Assembly (NCBI GenBank): GCA_024276015.1
Contig: JAJRXZ010000032.1
Location: 47,457 to 111,456 of the forward strand
Direction of reading: 5' to 3'
From: Spirochaetota bacterium
GTDB taxonomy: Bacteria; Spirochaetota; UBA4802; UBA5550
Length of the DNA stretch: 64,000 nt
Every line of letters starts with the position of its first letter. Positions within the stretch are counted from its first letter, which is position 1. The position numbers were made by a program, and so were the translations under genes. Shown piece after piece: positions 1 to 7,946 of the stretch. The notes below the pieces were generated by a model. It made no database searches. It saw only the letters and a program-made list of their open reading frames with translations, and was not told where the DNA came from.

Positions 1-53
1 CGCCGTACTTGGCTTAGGCTGGTGAAACCAGGACATAGGTAACACTTTTAGAC
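1..53. mobile_element. possible insertion-sequence end (remnant at window edge)
   Basis: The first 53 bases end in a stretch (31-53) containing GGACATAGGTAACACTTTT. From memory this resembles terminal sequences of IS481-like/integrase-core elements, which read TGTTACCTATGTCC on the other strand. A short open frame at 1-42 ending in TAA just at this motif could be the last codons of a transposase. The rest of the element would lie outside the window. The following sequence (104-423) is a damaged gene, which fits an insertion nearby. No target-site duplication can be checked. Confidence 0.3.
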
Positions 54-103
54 AAAATTGAATTCGGGAGTAAACTTTCAGTTCACCTGTATTTTCTACT
101 TGA

Positions 104-423
104 AATTTTAATGACCGATTTATTACTTTATATCCTGACAAATATAATGAAGTTAAAAATATTTACATAGAAAATGATAATACTCTATTAGTCGATCACA
201 GGCTCAAAAAAGTGTTGTAATTTACAAAGATACATATAGTATTTTTACTATGATAGATTGGCACAAAGGCTCAAATTGGACAGTTTTACATTTTGTTCCC
301 CATGATGCAGCAGGAAAAGAGTCTCGTGCGGAAGAGCTTTATTCATTGATAGATCTAAAAAACCGTAAGATAGTCGATAATGAATTTAAAAGATATATAA
401 GGCATTGGGCCAATGGCAGTTAA
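104..423 (+). pseudogene. frameshifted remnant of an unknown gene (3' part)
   Basis: Two overlapping frames read as one protein if a single base is added or lost at the A6 run at 206-211. Frame A (104-217) reads ...YPDKYNEVKNIYIENDN..., and frame B continues ...VVIYKDTYSIFTMIDW... to a TAA at 421-423. Amino-acid composition is protein-like on both sides of the slip. There is no intact start, and a TGA at 101-103 closes frame A upstream. I do not recognise the family. A sequencing error in the homopolymer is the alternative. It overlaps the start of the next gene by about 11 bases. Confidence 0.45.
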
Positions 424-1288
424 GATGAAAATAATAAATACAAACCAGACAGTTATGAGACCTTTAAAAGAAGAAAATTTTAAATACATTGATTACAGCG
501 AATTCTGGCAGAACAGCCTCCAGAAGATTGAGGAGATCGAACAGAAACTGAACAGAACCATATATGAACTTGAAAAAAAATATTTCGGTTTTGACGATAT
601 CTATGAAAAAGCAGAAGAAGAGATCAACACGCTCCTTTCAATATACTCAAGCTTCAACTGTTTTGAGGGAATTGAATATATTTTCAGACTTAGTTCACTA
701 ATTAAAAACTATAAGAACAGATACACGCACAACGGGATCGATTTTAAACTCATACATTTCCTTCTTTCCAAAATTTCAGATTTGCGGGACAGAAGCTTAG
801 AAAATTTTCCCCATATAGTTCATACAGAGAAGAATGGACCCATAGCCCAAGTAATTGCAGGAAATAACGCTGATCCCGAAGATCCCCAATACCATAAACG
901 CCCATACAAATGGTTAACATTTATGCGGAACGGGTCATGGTTCATTGTCCCTTTCCAGAATATTAAGATATTAAATGACAGTGATGTTGAATTTATATCC
1001 TTCGAAAAACCGGATACTGTTATAATCCGGTATAACGATAAACTGTTCACCGCAAAGGATTTCTTTGCAGATATAAATCGGGGATATAAAAATCCCACGC
1101 GTTATCTCTTGATCGATAGCGGGAAAAAAGTTTTTGCCGCCGATAAAACCGGTAAAAAAATATTTGCCAGGAATGATTTTCTCAAAGAAAAAATAATCCC
1201 CTTTAAAGAACTTAAGAACAATTTAATATCGCCGGGACATATTAAGATATTCGGGAAAAATCATATCCTCGTCAAAAATCCCGCATAA
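413..1288 (+). CDS. hypothetical protein, 291 aa
   Basis: No family recognised. The N-terminal 130 residues are helical and charged, with a likely coiled coil around residues 33-70 (EIEQKLNRTIYELEKKY). The C-terminal half is beta-rich and contains WLTFMRNGSWFIVPF and a later GKKVFAADKTGKKIF segment. It has a loose CheW-like feel, but I cannot claim that domain. There is no signal peptide or membrane segment, so it is probably cytoplasmic. No Shine-Dalgarno is visible; the second Met at 425 is an equally possible start. The 3' end overlaps the convergent YhhN gene by 17 bases. Confidence 0.6.
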   Translation: MAVKMKIINTNQTVMRPLKEENFKYIDYSEFWQNSLQKIEEIEQKLNRTIYELEKKYFGFDDIYEKAEEEINTLLSIYSSFNCFEGIEYIFRLSSLIKNYKNRYTHNGIDFKLIHFLLSKISDLRDRSLENFPHIVHTEKNGPIAQVIAGNNADPEDPQYHKRPYKWLTFMRNGSWFIVPFQNIKILNDSDVEFISFEKPDTVIIRYNDKLFTAKDFFADINRGYKNPTRYLLIDSGKKVFAADKTGKKIFARNDFLKEKIIPFKELKNNLISPGHIKIFGKNHILVKNPA

Positions 1289-1949
1289 AACAGGAGACTG
1301 CAATGAGAAACTGCGCAGGCCCGTAAGATGCCCATGTAAAAACAGAACTGTGCTTGATCTCTGCGGCAAAAGCATTATATGCCAGCGTTAAATCCGATAT
1401 CAAAAAGAGCGCCGCTCCGGCAGTTACTGTTAAATTTCCGAGATTTACTCCTCTGTTCAACCCTGTTATTGCAAAAAATGCCATGGTCAGGATTACTGTC
1501 ATATAGACCAGTATGGGTACACGTAAATTTCCTGCCTTTTCCTTAAATAAAGCATCAAGCTTTACAATCATAAAAATGAACATCAGGGGCAAAGACAAAT
1601 TCCAGACTCTGAAGAGATATCCCTCTGCAAATGCTGCTGTATATGCAATATGCGCCATCAGAAAAAATACAATTCCGTATTTCATCAGATCAACTTCTTC
1701 TATCATAAGGATCACATCTGCAATCAGTGAAAATGTAAGAGCTGCAAAAATTAACAGGCTGTACGAAGAGGGGCCATCCTGACCGATAGAGAGAATAACA
1801 AACCCCATAATTGAAGCTGTAACCAGAGGAGTGAGGACATATTTCAGCGGTTTTACTTTCCTGAATGTAAAGTATTGCCTCAAAACAAAAAGCATAATAA
1901 AAGTAAAAAATATTAAGGCGAAATAATCTCTTGAATAAATATGAGACAT
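1272..1949 (-). CDS. YhhN/TMEM86-type membrane protein (lysoplasmalogenase family)
   Basis: A 225-aa hydrophobic protein with about eight predicted membrane spans. Family hallmarks are visible: an early S-L-I-A-D-V-I-L-M stretch (residues about 75-85), MAHIAYTAAF, and GAALFLISDLTLAYNAF near the C-terminus. Members of this family include lysoplasmalogenases that cleave the vinyl-ether bond of lysoplasmalogens. Plasmalogens occur in some anaerobes, so the assignment is plausible, but activity in bacteria is known for only a few members. It is the last gene of the flagellar operon, five bases after csrA, with which it has no obvious functional link. Confidence 0.75.
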   Translation of the reverse strand: MSHIYSRDYFALIFFTFIMLFVLRQYFTFRKVKPLKYVLTPLVTASIMGFVILSIGQDGPSSYSLLIFAALTFSLIADVILMIEEVDLMKYGIVFFLMAHIAYTAAFAEGYLFRVWNLSLPLMFIFMIVKLDALFKEKAGNLRVPILVYMTVILTMAFFAITGLNRGVNLGNLTVTAGAALFLISDLTLAYNAFAAEIKHSSVFTWASYGPAQFLIAVSCFMRDF

Positions 1950-1954
1950 CTTTA

Positions 1955-2215
1955 TTACTTATCTTTTTCTTTTTTCTTCTTACCTCTGTTGAAAAAATCG
2001 GACAGCTCTTTAAGATCATCCGGTTTAAAATCGGATTTAATTGCCGCAATATTTTCCTGTTTAATATCCTGATATATCTCTTTCCTGTGAACCGCTACAT
2101 TCCTGGGTGCTCTGATCCCAAGCTTAACCTGATCGCCTTTAATATCAATTATAACTATTTCAACATCGTCGCCTATCATAATGCTTTCATTTAATCTTCT
2201 TGCAAGTACCAGCAT
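1955..2215 (-). CDS. csrA: carbon storage regulator CsrA
   Basis: An 86-aa RNA-binding post-transcriptional regulator. The conserved core starts [20 protein letters not shown] and contains [18 protein letters not shown], with the Arg that contacts RNA in VHRKE. CsrA dimers bind GGA motifs in mRNA leaders; in flagellated bacteria a main target is flagellin mRNA. It is longer than the usual 61-75 residues because of a charged tail ending KKKKEKDK. A strong purine-rich ribosome site precedes the ATG. It lies three bases downstream of fliW, whose product is its protein antagonist in other bacteria. Confidence 0.95.
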   Translation of the reverse strand: MLVLARRLNESIMIGDDVEIVIIDIKGDQVKLGIRAPRNVAVHRKEIYQDIKQENIAAIKSDFKPDDLKELSDFFNRGKKKKEKDK

Positions 2216-2218
2216 CTT

Positions 2219-2680
2219 CTATCCCCCTCCCTCAGCCGATTTTTTTATTTCAGCCAGTATTCCGTGTTTGACCCCATATCTGTCTGTAAGAGAGATAGCC
2301 TGCTTGCCCAATTTTTCATGAGGATTTATTATTATAGGCCCCTGAAGATTTGCCGTCATTTCCGAAGGATTTGACGGTATTGTTACAATGGCAAAAACAA
2401 GCACATCCTGAGGACCTTGGGCTTTAACGTCTTTATAATCATTTTTTGAGATATCGGGTTCATAAGATCTCATAAAATCATGGGGCTGAATAATAACAAA
2501 GGCAAGTTCGGGTTCCTCCAAGGCCTGAAGCCATTTGAATGGAGACTTTTCATCTTCATTATCAATTACTGCAAATTTTTTAACAAAATCGAATCCCGGT
2601 ATCCCTTCCGGAAAATCTATTACCTGCCTTTCGTCAATTTCAACCTCGCCAAAGGGTCTTGTTTTAATCTTCAGTTTCAA
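2219..2680 (-). CDS. fliW: flagellar assembly factor FliW
   Basis: A 153-aa protein with the family signature IDFPEGIPGFDFVKKF near the N-terminus and ILAEIKK near the end. FliW binds CsrA and also flagellin, so free flagellin frees CsrA to repress flagellin translation (shown in Bacillus and Campylobacter). The start is a TTG at 2680-2678, supported by AAGGAG six bases upstream; no ATG is well placed. Translation from the rare start may keep FliW below or matched to CsrA, but that is inference. It is cotranscribed with flgL upstream and csrA downstream. Confidence 0.93.
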   Translation of the reverse strand: MKLKIKTRPFGEVEIDERQVIDFPEGIPGFDFVKKFAVIDNEDEKSPFKWLQALEEPELAFVIIQPHDFMRSYEPDISKNDYKDVKAQGPQDVLVFAIVTIPSNPSEMTANLQGPIIINPHEKLGKQAISLTDRYGVKHGILAEIKKSAEGGG

Positions 2681-2715
2681 CTATAGCTCCTTAGATAATA
2701 TTGATTTATTGCGCT

Positions 2716-3978
2716 CTATCTTAGAAAATCCATCAGAGTAGGCTTGATCGTTTTAGCGCCCACGGCCAGAGCATATTGATGAACGCTTTCAAGCCACTTG
2801 AAATTCATAATTGTTTCAGCCACATCAATCCCTTCCGATTTGGAAAGCATCTCCAGAACATTAACCTTATCATATTCGGTCCTTTTGATAAGCTCGTCCA
2901 CCCTGTTCTGCTTTGCTCCTACAGACGCAATATGCCTTAAAAGATTGTCCAGCGCTATATCTATCAAACCCAGGTCTCTGCCTCCCACAAGCTCCTGATC
3001 TCCTCTGACCAGATCGTCTCTCAACTGAATTACCATTTCAAAGAGCGACATCCCGCCCACAGTTACCGTCGGATCTATATTATTGGGAGGTTCCGGGAAA
3101 TTGCTGTTTATCAATCCCAGATCCTGAAGGATTGTACCGCTCCCCACATCCTCAAGCCATATCTGATGAGGGGTCGTGGTTTCCAGAATAATATTATTTC
3201 TGCCCCCCTTGGATGCGCGCACACTTAATCCGGCATTATTGATCTTATCTATAATAATATCCATTGTGTCACCGGCTGAAATATTTATTTCTTTGCCGTC
3301 AATGCTGATCTTCTGATTTGTTACAGCCGAATATCCGGAAGAATCGCGATTTGACGTGAGGATCTGATTTGACGCCCAAAAAAGTTTATTGCCTGGAATA
3401 TTGACCTCCATATATTCGCCCTTTGCCACTTCCCTTTTAATTGCGCCCACATTGCCTCTGTACTCAACTCCGATCATAGCATCGCCCTGATTCCCTGCAG
3501 TAAGCGTCTGATAGATCTTTACAAAGGGATTGGGCTGTTCTTCAGTGCCGGTATGGTGGCCTCCGAAAATGGGTCTTCCGGTTGAACTCTTTGTATTTGC
3601 TATATTTACGAGCTCCTCAAGGAGCTGATTGATCTCTGTTGCAGCAGCCTCTTTCCTTTCAAAGGATGAATATATTCCATGGGCTCCCTGAACCGTAAGC
3701 ACTCTGATCCTCTGAAAAATTCTCAATACCGACTGGATTGCCGTATCCGCCTCATTCAGCTTTATTGTACTTTCATTGAGATTACTGATATACTGGTCAA
3801 GTTCTGTGAGCCTTGACCTGTAAAGCATCTGATTTGAAGCGGCTATAGGATTGTCCCTGGGCATATTGACATTTTTTCCGCTAGCAAGCCGGTTCTGAAT
3901 TTTGTCCATCTCGGTCTGGTGGCGCTGGAGATTATATGTCATTGTGTTATTGATCATCTGATTTGTTATTCTCTGCAT
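2716..3978 (-). CDS. flgL: flagellar hook-filament junction protein FlgL
   Basis: A 420-aa flagellin-like junction protein (HAP3). The N-terminal helix region starts MQRITNQMINNTMTYNLQRH and contains NRLASGKNVNMPRDNPIAAS, typical of the flagellin N-domain. The C-terminal helix (residues about 350-415) carries the matching coiled-coil region with ETIMNFKWLESVHQYAL. The middle (about 150-320) is the variable beta-rich part. It is exported by the flagellar type III system and has no signal peptide. It starts four bases after flgK, implying tight coupling. Confidence 0.95.
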   Translation of the reverse strand: MQRITNQMINNTMTYNLQRHQTEMDKIQNRLASGKNVNMPRDNPIAASNQMLYRSRLTELDQYISNLNESTIKLNEADTAIQSVLRIFQRIRVLTVQGAHGIYSSFERKEAAATEINQLLEELVNIANTKSSTGRPIFGGHHTGTEEQPNPFVKIYQTLTAGNQGDAMIGVEYRGNVGAIKREVAKGEYMEVNIPGNKLFWASNQILTSNRDSSGYSAVTNQKISIDGKEINISAGDTMDIIIDKINNAGLSVRASKGGRNNIILETTTPHQIWLEDVGSGTILQDLGLINSNFPEPPNNIDPTVTVGGMSLFEMVIQLRDDLVRGDQELVGGRDLGLIDIALDNLLRHIASVGAKQNRVDELIKRTEYDKVNVLEMLSKSEGIDVAETIMNFKWLESVHQYALAVGAKTIKPTLMDFLR

Positions 3979-3982
3979 CTAT

Positions 3983-5890
3983 TTATACCCCCATCCTGTT
4001 TATTACCGTGTCGAGCATTCTGTCCACAGCAGTGATCACTCTGGCCGCGGCATTGTAGCCGTGCTGAAAGGCAACCATATTGGCCATCTCCTCGTCAAGA
4101 TTGATCCCGGATACGGACTCTCTCAGATTGGTCAAATTTTTTAAAAGCGTTTCCTGATTGGAAATTCTGTCCTTTGCCTCTTCGCCCTGAGTTCCTATCC
4201 TTGATACTACCGCTATATAAAAATCGTTAAATGTTGAATTTGTATCTACCATTGCATTGCTGTAACGGAGCTTTGCAAGTCTCAGCGCATTGGACCCGTC
4301 TCCGATACCGTTTGACTTATTGAAATCCCCGGTACCACCAATATCCTTTCCTCTTGCCGCTGCGATCCTGTCAACATCGCCCAATATGGCATCCGATACC
4401 GCCATATACGCTGCGGGATCAAACTTCGGCGTAATTGTGATGTGTTCCCTTGCCGGCAGAAATTTTGCTATTTCGTTTATTCTTCTGTAATCGAAGGCTC
4501 CCTCATTTCCGCTCTGTTTCAATATGCCGGTAAGCCCCACAAGAAACTGCCCCGAGTCTTCAAGATGACGAATAATAAAATTCTTTTTGTCGGTATCCCC
4601 TGCAAGGGTTGCTTTGACCGCAAAGTGACTGTTATGGTCAATATATGCAACCACTCCCAGTTTCGCATCATTTATCTTCTTTATGATCGAATTTACAGTA
4701 TCGGAAGAATTGTAATCCACCTGTTTAATAGATTCAAGGCCGTCATTTGATACGAAGGTAAGAGTCCCCGAAACGCCGACGGCTGCCGAGGCGTCAACTT
4801 TATTGGTGCCGGCTACTTTGAAAATTGCAGTGATCTCTTCCACTCCGTCGTTGTTAAGGTCAAAATTGCCTTCAACATTATCGCTTACCGCAAGATGCCT
4901 GAAGAAATTCACGTTGGTCTCATTGCGCCTGCCAAACCCGTCTCTGTGGACTTCATTGGTCAAATCAACAAGGTTTACTGCAAAGGCATTAATATCATTT
5001 ATATTCTCTCTTAATATTTTGTCCCTCACTTCAATGAGACCGGTTAACTGACCGCCTTTCAGTGTAACATCGGTCCCTGTTCTTTTCCACAACACTTTAT
5101 GGAAACCCCCGTTTTCAGGGTCAATTACCGTTTCAAGAGGTCTGAAGACTTCTCCCTGCACCAGATTCTCCGATCCTATATAGACAATTGTTTCGTCCTT
5201 ATCGCTCCTCCCCACTGATATTTCAACAAGCTCCGAAAGTTTTTCTATGAGAGCGTCCCTTTTATCCTTTAGATCATTGGGGCTGTCGCCAACAGCTTCG
5301 GATTTCAATATCCTCACATTGAGATCCCGAATATCTGAGGCATACATGTTGATCTGTTTTACCCTGTGCACTATCTGACGGTCTGCATTCACTCTCAGCT
5401 CATAGAGCTGCCTGAAGATCATGTTGACTTCATTGCTTAGATTTACCGCCTTTTCTTTAACCACCTCTCTTGCAGACCTTACTTCCGGATACTTAGAGAG
5501 CTCCTCCCAGGCCTTCCATAATTCGTCAAGGCGCGACCGGAGCGAATTGTCGCTGGGTTCGTTATAGATATTTTCGATCTGATAAATAAAATCGTTCTTA
5601 GATTTCCAGAAACCCATCACATTTTTTTCCGCCACAATGCGGTCATCAATAAATGTATCTCTGATCCTCTCAATAGTTGAAACAACAGATCCCTGGCCAA
5701 TATTACCGGCAATATTTGCTCTGTTCAGGGAAGGCAGATAAATCGGATCAACGGAATTAATAACTACTCTCTGCCTTGAGTAATCCTTATTCTCCGCATT
5801 AGATATATTATGCCCCGTAACATGCAGCGCCTGCTGATGAGACATGAGTCCCTTTTTGCCGATCTCCAACCCCATAAATGTACTTGCCAT
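3983..5890 (-). CDS. flgK: flagellar hook-associated protein FlgK
   Basis: A 635-aa hook-filament junction protein (HAP1). The N-terminus has the rod/hook-family motif LHVTGHNISNAENKDYSRQR (about residues 23-42). The C-terminus has the matching NLDEEMANMVAFQHGYNAAA and the closing AVDRMLDTVINRMGV. Both ends form the D0 coiled coil, and the middle is the variable region. An ideal ribosome site (AAAGGAGG) lies six bases before the ATG. FlgK and FlgL sit between hook and filament; in spirochaetes the filament is periplasmic. Confidence 0.96.
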   Translation of the reverse strand: MASTFMGLEIGKKGLMSHQQALHVTGHNISNAENKDYSRQRVVINSVDPIYLPSLNRANIAGNIGQGSVVSTIERIRDTFIDDRIVAEKNVMGFWKSKNDFIYQIENIYNEPSDNSLRSRLDELWKAWEELSKYPEVRSAREVVKEKAVNLSNEVNMIFRQLYELRVNADRQIVHRVKQINMYASDIRDLNVRILKSEAVGDSPNDLKDKRDALIEKLSELVEISVGRSDKDETIVYIGSENLVQGEVFRPLETVIDPENGGFHKVLWKRTGTDVTLKGGQLTGLIEVRDKILRENINDINAFAVNLVDLTNEVHRDGFGRRNETNVNFFRHLAVSDNVEGNFDLNNDGVEEITAIFKVAGTNKVDASAAVGVSGTLTFVSNDGLESIKQVDYNSSDTVNSIIKKINDAKLGVVAYIDHNSHFAVKATLAGDTDKKNFIIRHLEDSGQFLVGLTGILKQSGNEGAFDYRRINEIAKFLPAREHITITPKFDPAAYMAVSDAILGDVDRIAAARGKDIGGTGDFNKSNGIGDGSNALRLAKLRYSNAMVDTNSTFNDFYIAVVSRIGTQGEEAKDRISNQETLLKNLTNLRESVSGINLDEEMANMVAFQHGYNAAARVITAVDRMLDTVINRMGV

Positions 5891-5906
5891 ATTATTCCTC
5901 CTTTAA

Positions 5907-6416
5907 TCAGACAGTACGGTTAAACAGAAGGGAATCTGCTGCTTTTCTGTTCTCTTCTCTGCCGTCTTTTCCGTAACCTTCATTTATTGCGGTTCTGTTT
6001 TTTAATCCCGAAATAAGTATATTGAAAAATTCCATGTTGTCATTAAGTATTTTTTCATTCGTCCTTACGAGCCCTTCCGTTTTCATCATTATATTCTTTA
6101 ATTCCATTCCCAGTTCCAGAAGATGATGAGAAGAGTCCTCGTCCATGGATAACACTATATCCTTCAGCGTTATTTCTCTCTGTAAATCATCAAGGTTGTT
6201 CATCCTACTGTATTCGTCAATCAACTGCTCCCTCTCCTTTTCGATGAGTTCAAGTTTAGAAAAAAGTTTATCCTGCTCGATTGACAGTTTTTCCAGATTC
6301 TCCCAGTCTTTTTTTATAAGGGCTTCGCTCTTTTCTCTCTCAAGATCATACAGGCATGTGTAAATATTATTTTCTTCGGTTAAAATTCTCTCCATATCGA
6401 CTACGGGCCTGAACAT
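5907..6416 (-). CDS. flgN: FlgN-like export chaperone for FlgK/FlgL
   Basis: A 169-aa acidic, almost fully helical protein, rich in Glu, Leu and Lys (LEREKSEALIKKDWENLEKL, and ELIEKEREQLIDEY), matching the FlgN fold and size. FlgN binds the C-terminal helices of FlgK and FlgL and delivers them to the export gate. I chose the ATG at 6416 because GGAGG sits directly upstream at 6421-6425; the longer frame from 6443 has no such site. It is the first gene of the operon, 16 bases before flgK, which is its usual place. The identification rests on helical character and position rather than a strong motif. Confidence 0.8.
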   Translation of the reverse strand: MFRPVVDMERILTEENNIYTCLYDLEREKSEALIKKDWENLEKLSIEQDKLFSKLELIEKEREQLIDEYSRMNNLDDLQREITLKDIVLSMDEDSSHHLLELGMELKNIMMKTEGLVRTNEKILNDNMEFFNILISGLKNRTAINEGYGKDGREENRKAADSLLFNRTV

Positions 6417-6607
6417 ATTTTTACCTCCATAAAACTGCCGCATATTTAATACTTTTCCGGTTTATTTATCGGATTTTTTTAAGAATTTAATGAGGATATT
6501 TCTTGCCGGCGGATGTGCACGAAGGCCCCCAACTCTCAAAACCATTATAATTGCAAATAAAATATTTTCAGGACTATACTATTTTTTGTATCATCAAATA
6601 AATTGTA

Positions 6608-6640
6608 TTGACACACAATAAATATTATATAGAATATAAT
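6608..6640 (+). promoter_or_regulatory. sigma70-type promoter for the MORN lipoprotein gene
   Basis: A perfect TTGACA lies at 6608-6613. A TAGAAT lies 16 bases downstream (6630-6635), and a perfect TATAAT at 6635-6640 is too far away (21 bases) to be the usual partner. It is followed by GGAGG at 6654-6658 and the ATG at 6669. Confidence 0.55.
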
Positions 6641-6668
6641 TACACCAACAACGGAGGGAATTTAATCT

Positions 6669-7907
6669 ATGCAATTAAAGAGATTTGCTTACCTAATGCT
6701 TATTGTTCTGTTTGTTTTTTCATGTACATCAAAATCCAAAAAAGATACCGGCGCAAAAAAGTATCCGCCTAAAATTTCAGGCAATACTATGGAAGTTTAC
6801 TACCCGGACGGTTCAATTCTCGGGAAGGGTAAAATTACTCCCGATAAAGCCAAAAACGGCGCCTGGACAATATATTATAAAGGCAATAAAGGAAAAATCA
6901 AAGCCAAAGGAAATTTTAAGAATAATAAAAAAGATGGTCCATGGGTCGGTTTCTACGAAAACGGAAAGAAAATGTTTGAAGCATCATACGTCAATAATCA
7001 GATCCATGGCAAACAGGTATTGTATTACGATACCGGGAAAAAGAAGATGGAAGCTCTATACAAATATGGAAAACTCAACGGCGAAAAGATCACATATTTC
7101 CCCAATGGCAAAATTCAGTCCAAATCGTCATACAGAGATAATAAACTGAACGGGCCCAGTACAACCTACTACAAAAACGGGATATCGCAGGCAGAATATA
7201 TTTACAGGAATAATAAAAAAGAGGGTATTTCAAAAGAATATTACCCAAACGGCAAACTTAAAACAAATTCATATTACAGCAATGACAAATTGAACGGGGC
7301 CTACTATCAGAACTGGCCTAACGGAAAAAAGAAGATGCTCGGCAAATACAGAGCAGGAAAAAAAACCGGCCCCTGGAAATTTTTTCATACAAACGGACGG
7401 CTAAAAATGACCGGGAACATGATCGATGACAAGATGTCGGGACACTGGAAAATGTATTACCCAACGGGGCAGCTTGAATCGGAAGGATCCTTTAAGAATA
7501 ATCAGCAGACAGGCATCTGGACTTACTACGACAAAAAGAAACTTATAACTAAAAAATTAACGCTCAAAGGGGCCATGGTAAGCGGGCCATGCTGGCTTTA
7601 CAAAAACGGTAAAATAATCGGCGAATTTAAAATGACAGGACTGCCGAAAAATCCCAAAAAGAACGGTATAGGTAAAGAATTTTACCCCAACGGTAAAATA
7701 AAATCTATGGGCAGCTACATGATGAACAAAAAAACCGGAAAATTTAAAGAATATCATCCAAACGGCAAACTCATGGCCGAAGGCGAATATATGAACGGCA
7801 AAAGAAACGGCACATGGATATTTTATCTAAATGACGGAGTTACGAAAGATAACAGTAAATCCGGTTACTATATGATGGGCAGATTAAATAAAAAATTAAA
7901 TATGTAA
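6669..7907 (+). CDS. MORN/YwqK-type repeat lipoprotein, 412 aa
   Basis: The signal peptide ends in a lipobox (LFVFSC, Cys about residue 19), so the protein is probably lipid-anchored in the envelope. The rest is about 14 tandem repeats of roughly 23-25 residues built on Y-Y-x-N-G-K, then G-x-W-x-x-Y-Y, for example FYENGKKMFEASYVNNQIHG. These are the MORN-variant repeats of the YwqK antitoxin-type families and of many envelope proteins. They form beta-hairpin rods, and the binding partner is unknown. A good ribosome site and promoter precede it. Spirochaete and Bacteroidetes genomes carry many such proteins without a known role. Confidence 0.85.
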   Translation: MQLKRFAYLMLIVLFVFSCTSKSKKDTGAKKYPPKISGNTMEVYYPDGSILGKGKITPDKAKNGAWTIYYKGNKGKIKAKGNFKNNKKDGPWVGFYENGKKMFEASYVNNQIHGKQVLYYDTGKKKMEALYKYGKLNGEKITYFPNGKIQSKSSYRDNKLNGPSTTYYKNGISQAEYIYRNNKKEGISKEYYPNGKLKTNSYYSNDKLNGAYYQNWPNGKKKMLGKYRAGKKTGPWKFFHTNGRLKMTGNMIDDKMSGHWKMYYPTGQLESEGSFKNNQQTGIWTYYDKKKLITKKLTLKGAMVSGPCWLYKNGKIIGEFKMTGLPKNPKKNGIGKEFYPNGKIKSMGSYMMNKKTGKFKEYHPNGKLMAEGEYMNGKRNGTWIFYLNDGVTKDNSKSGYYMMGRLNKKLNM

Positions 7908-7915
7908 AATATAAG

Positions 7916-7942
7916 GAAGCAGCGTCAGCCTGATGCTGCTTC
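7916..7942. terminator. hairpin between convergent genes
   Basis: GAAGCAGC and GCTGCTTC form the arms, extended inward by TCAG/CTGA around a tiny centre. It lies between the ends of the MORN lipoprotein gene and the PilZ-like gene and could stop transcription from both sides. The T-tracts are weak. Confidence 0.65.
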
Positions 7943-7946
7943 TCAT

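Noticed and set aside
6466..6473. TCCGATAA on the minus strand, resembling a FliA (sigma28) -10
   Set aside because: No TAAA element is at the right distance (a TAAA lies 12 and not 15 bases away), so a flagellar-class promoter for the flgN operon is not supported.
6703..7149. 148-codon alternative frame in the MORN lipoprotein gene
   Set aside because: It is a frame shadow of the repeats; the main frame has a signal peptide, lipobox and regular repeat pattern.
6669..7907. Regular repeats suggesting a CRISPR or satellite
   Set aside because: The periodicity of about 70 bases is the protein repeat of a MORN-type gene; the DNA units are diverged and coding.
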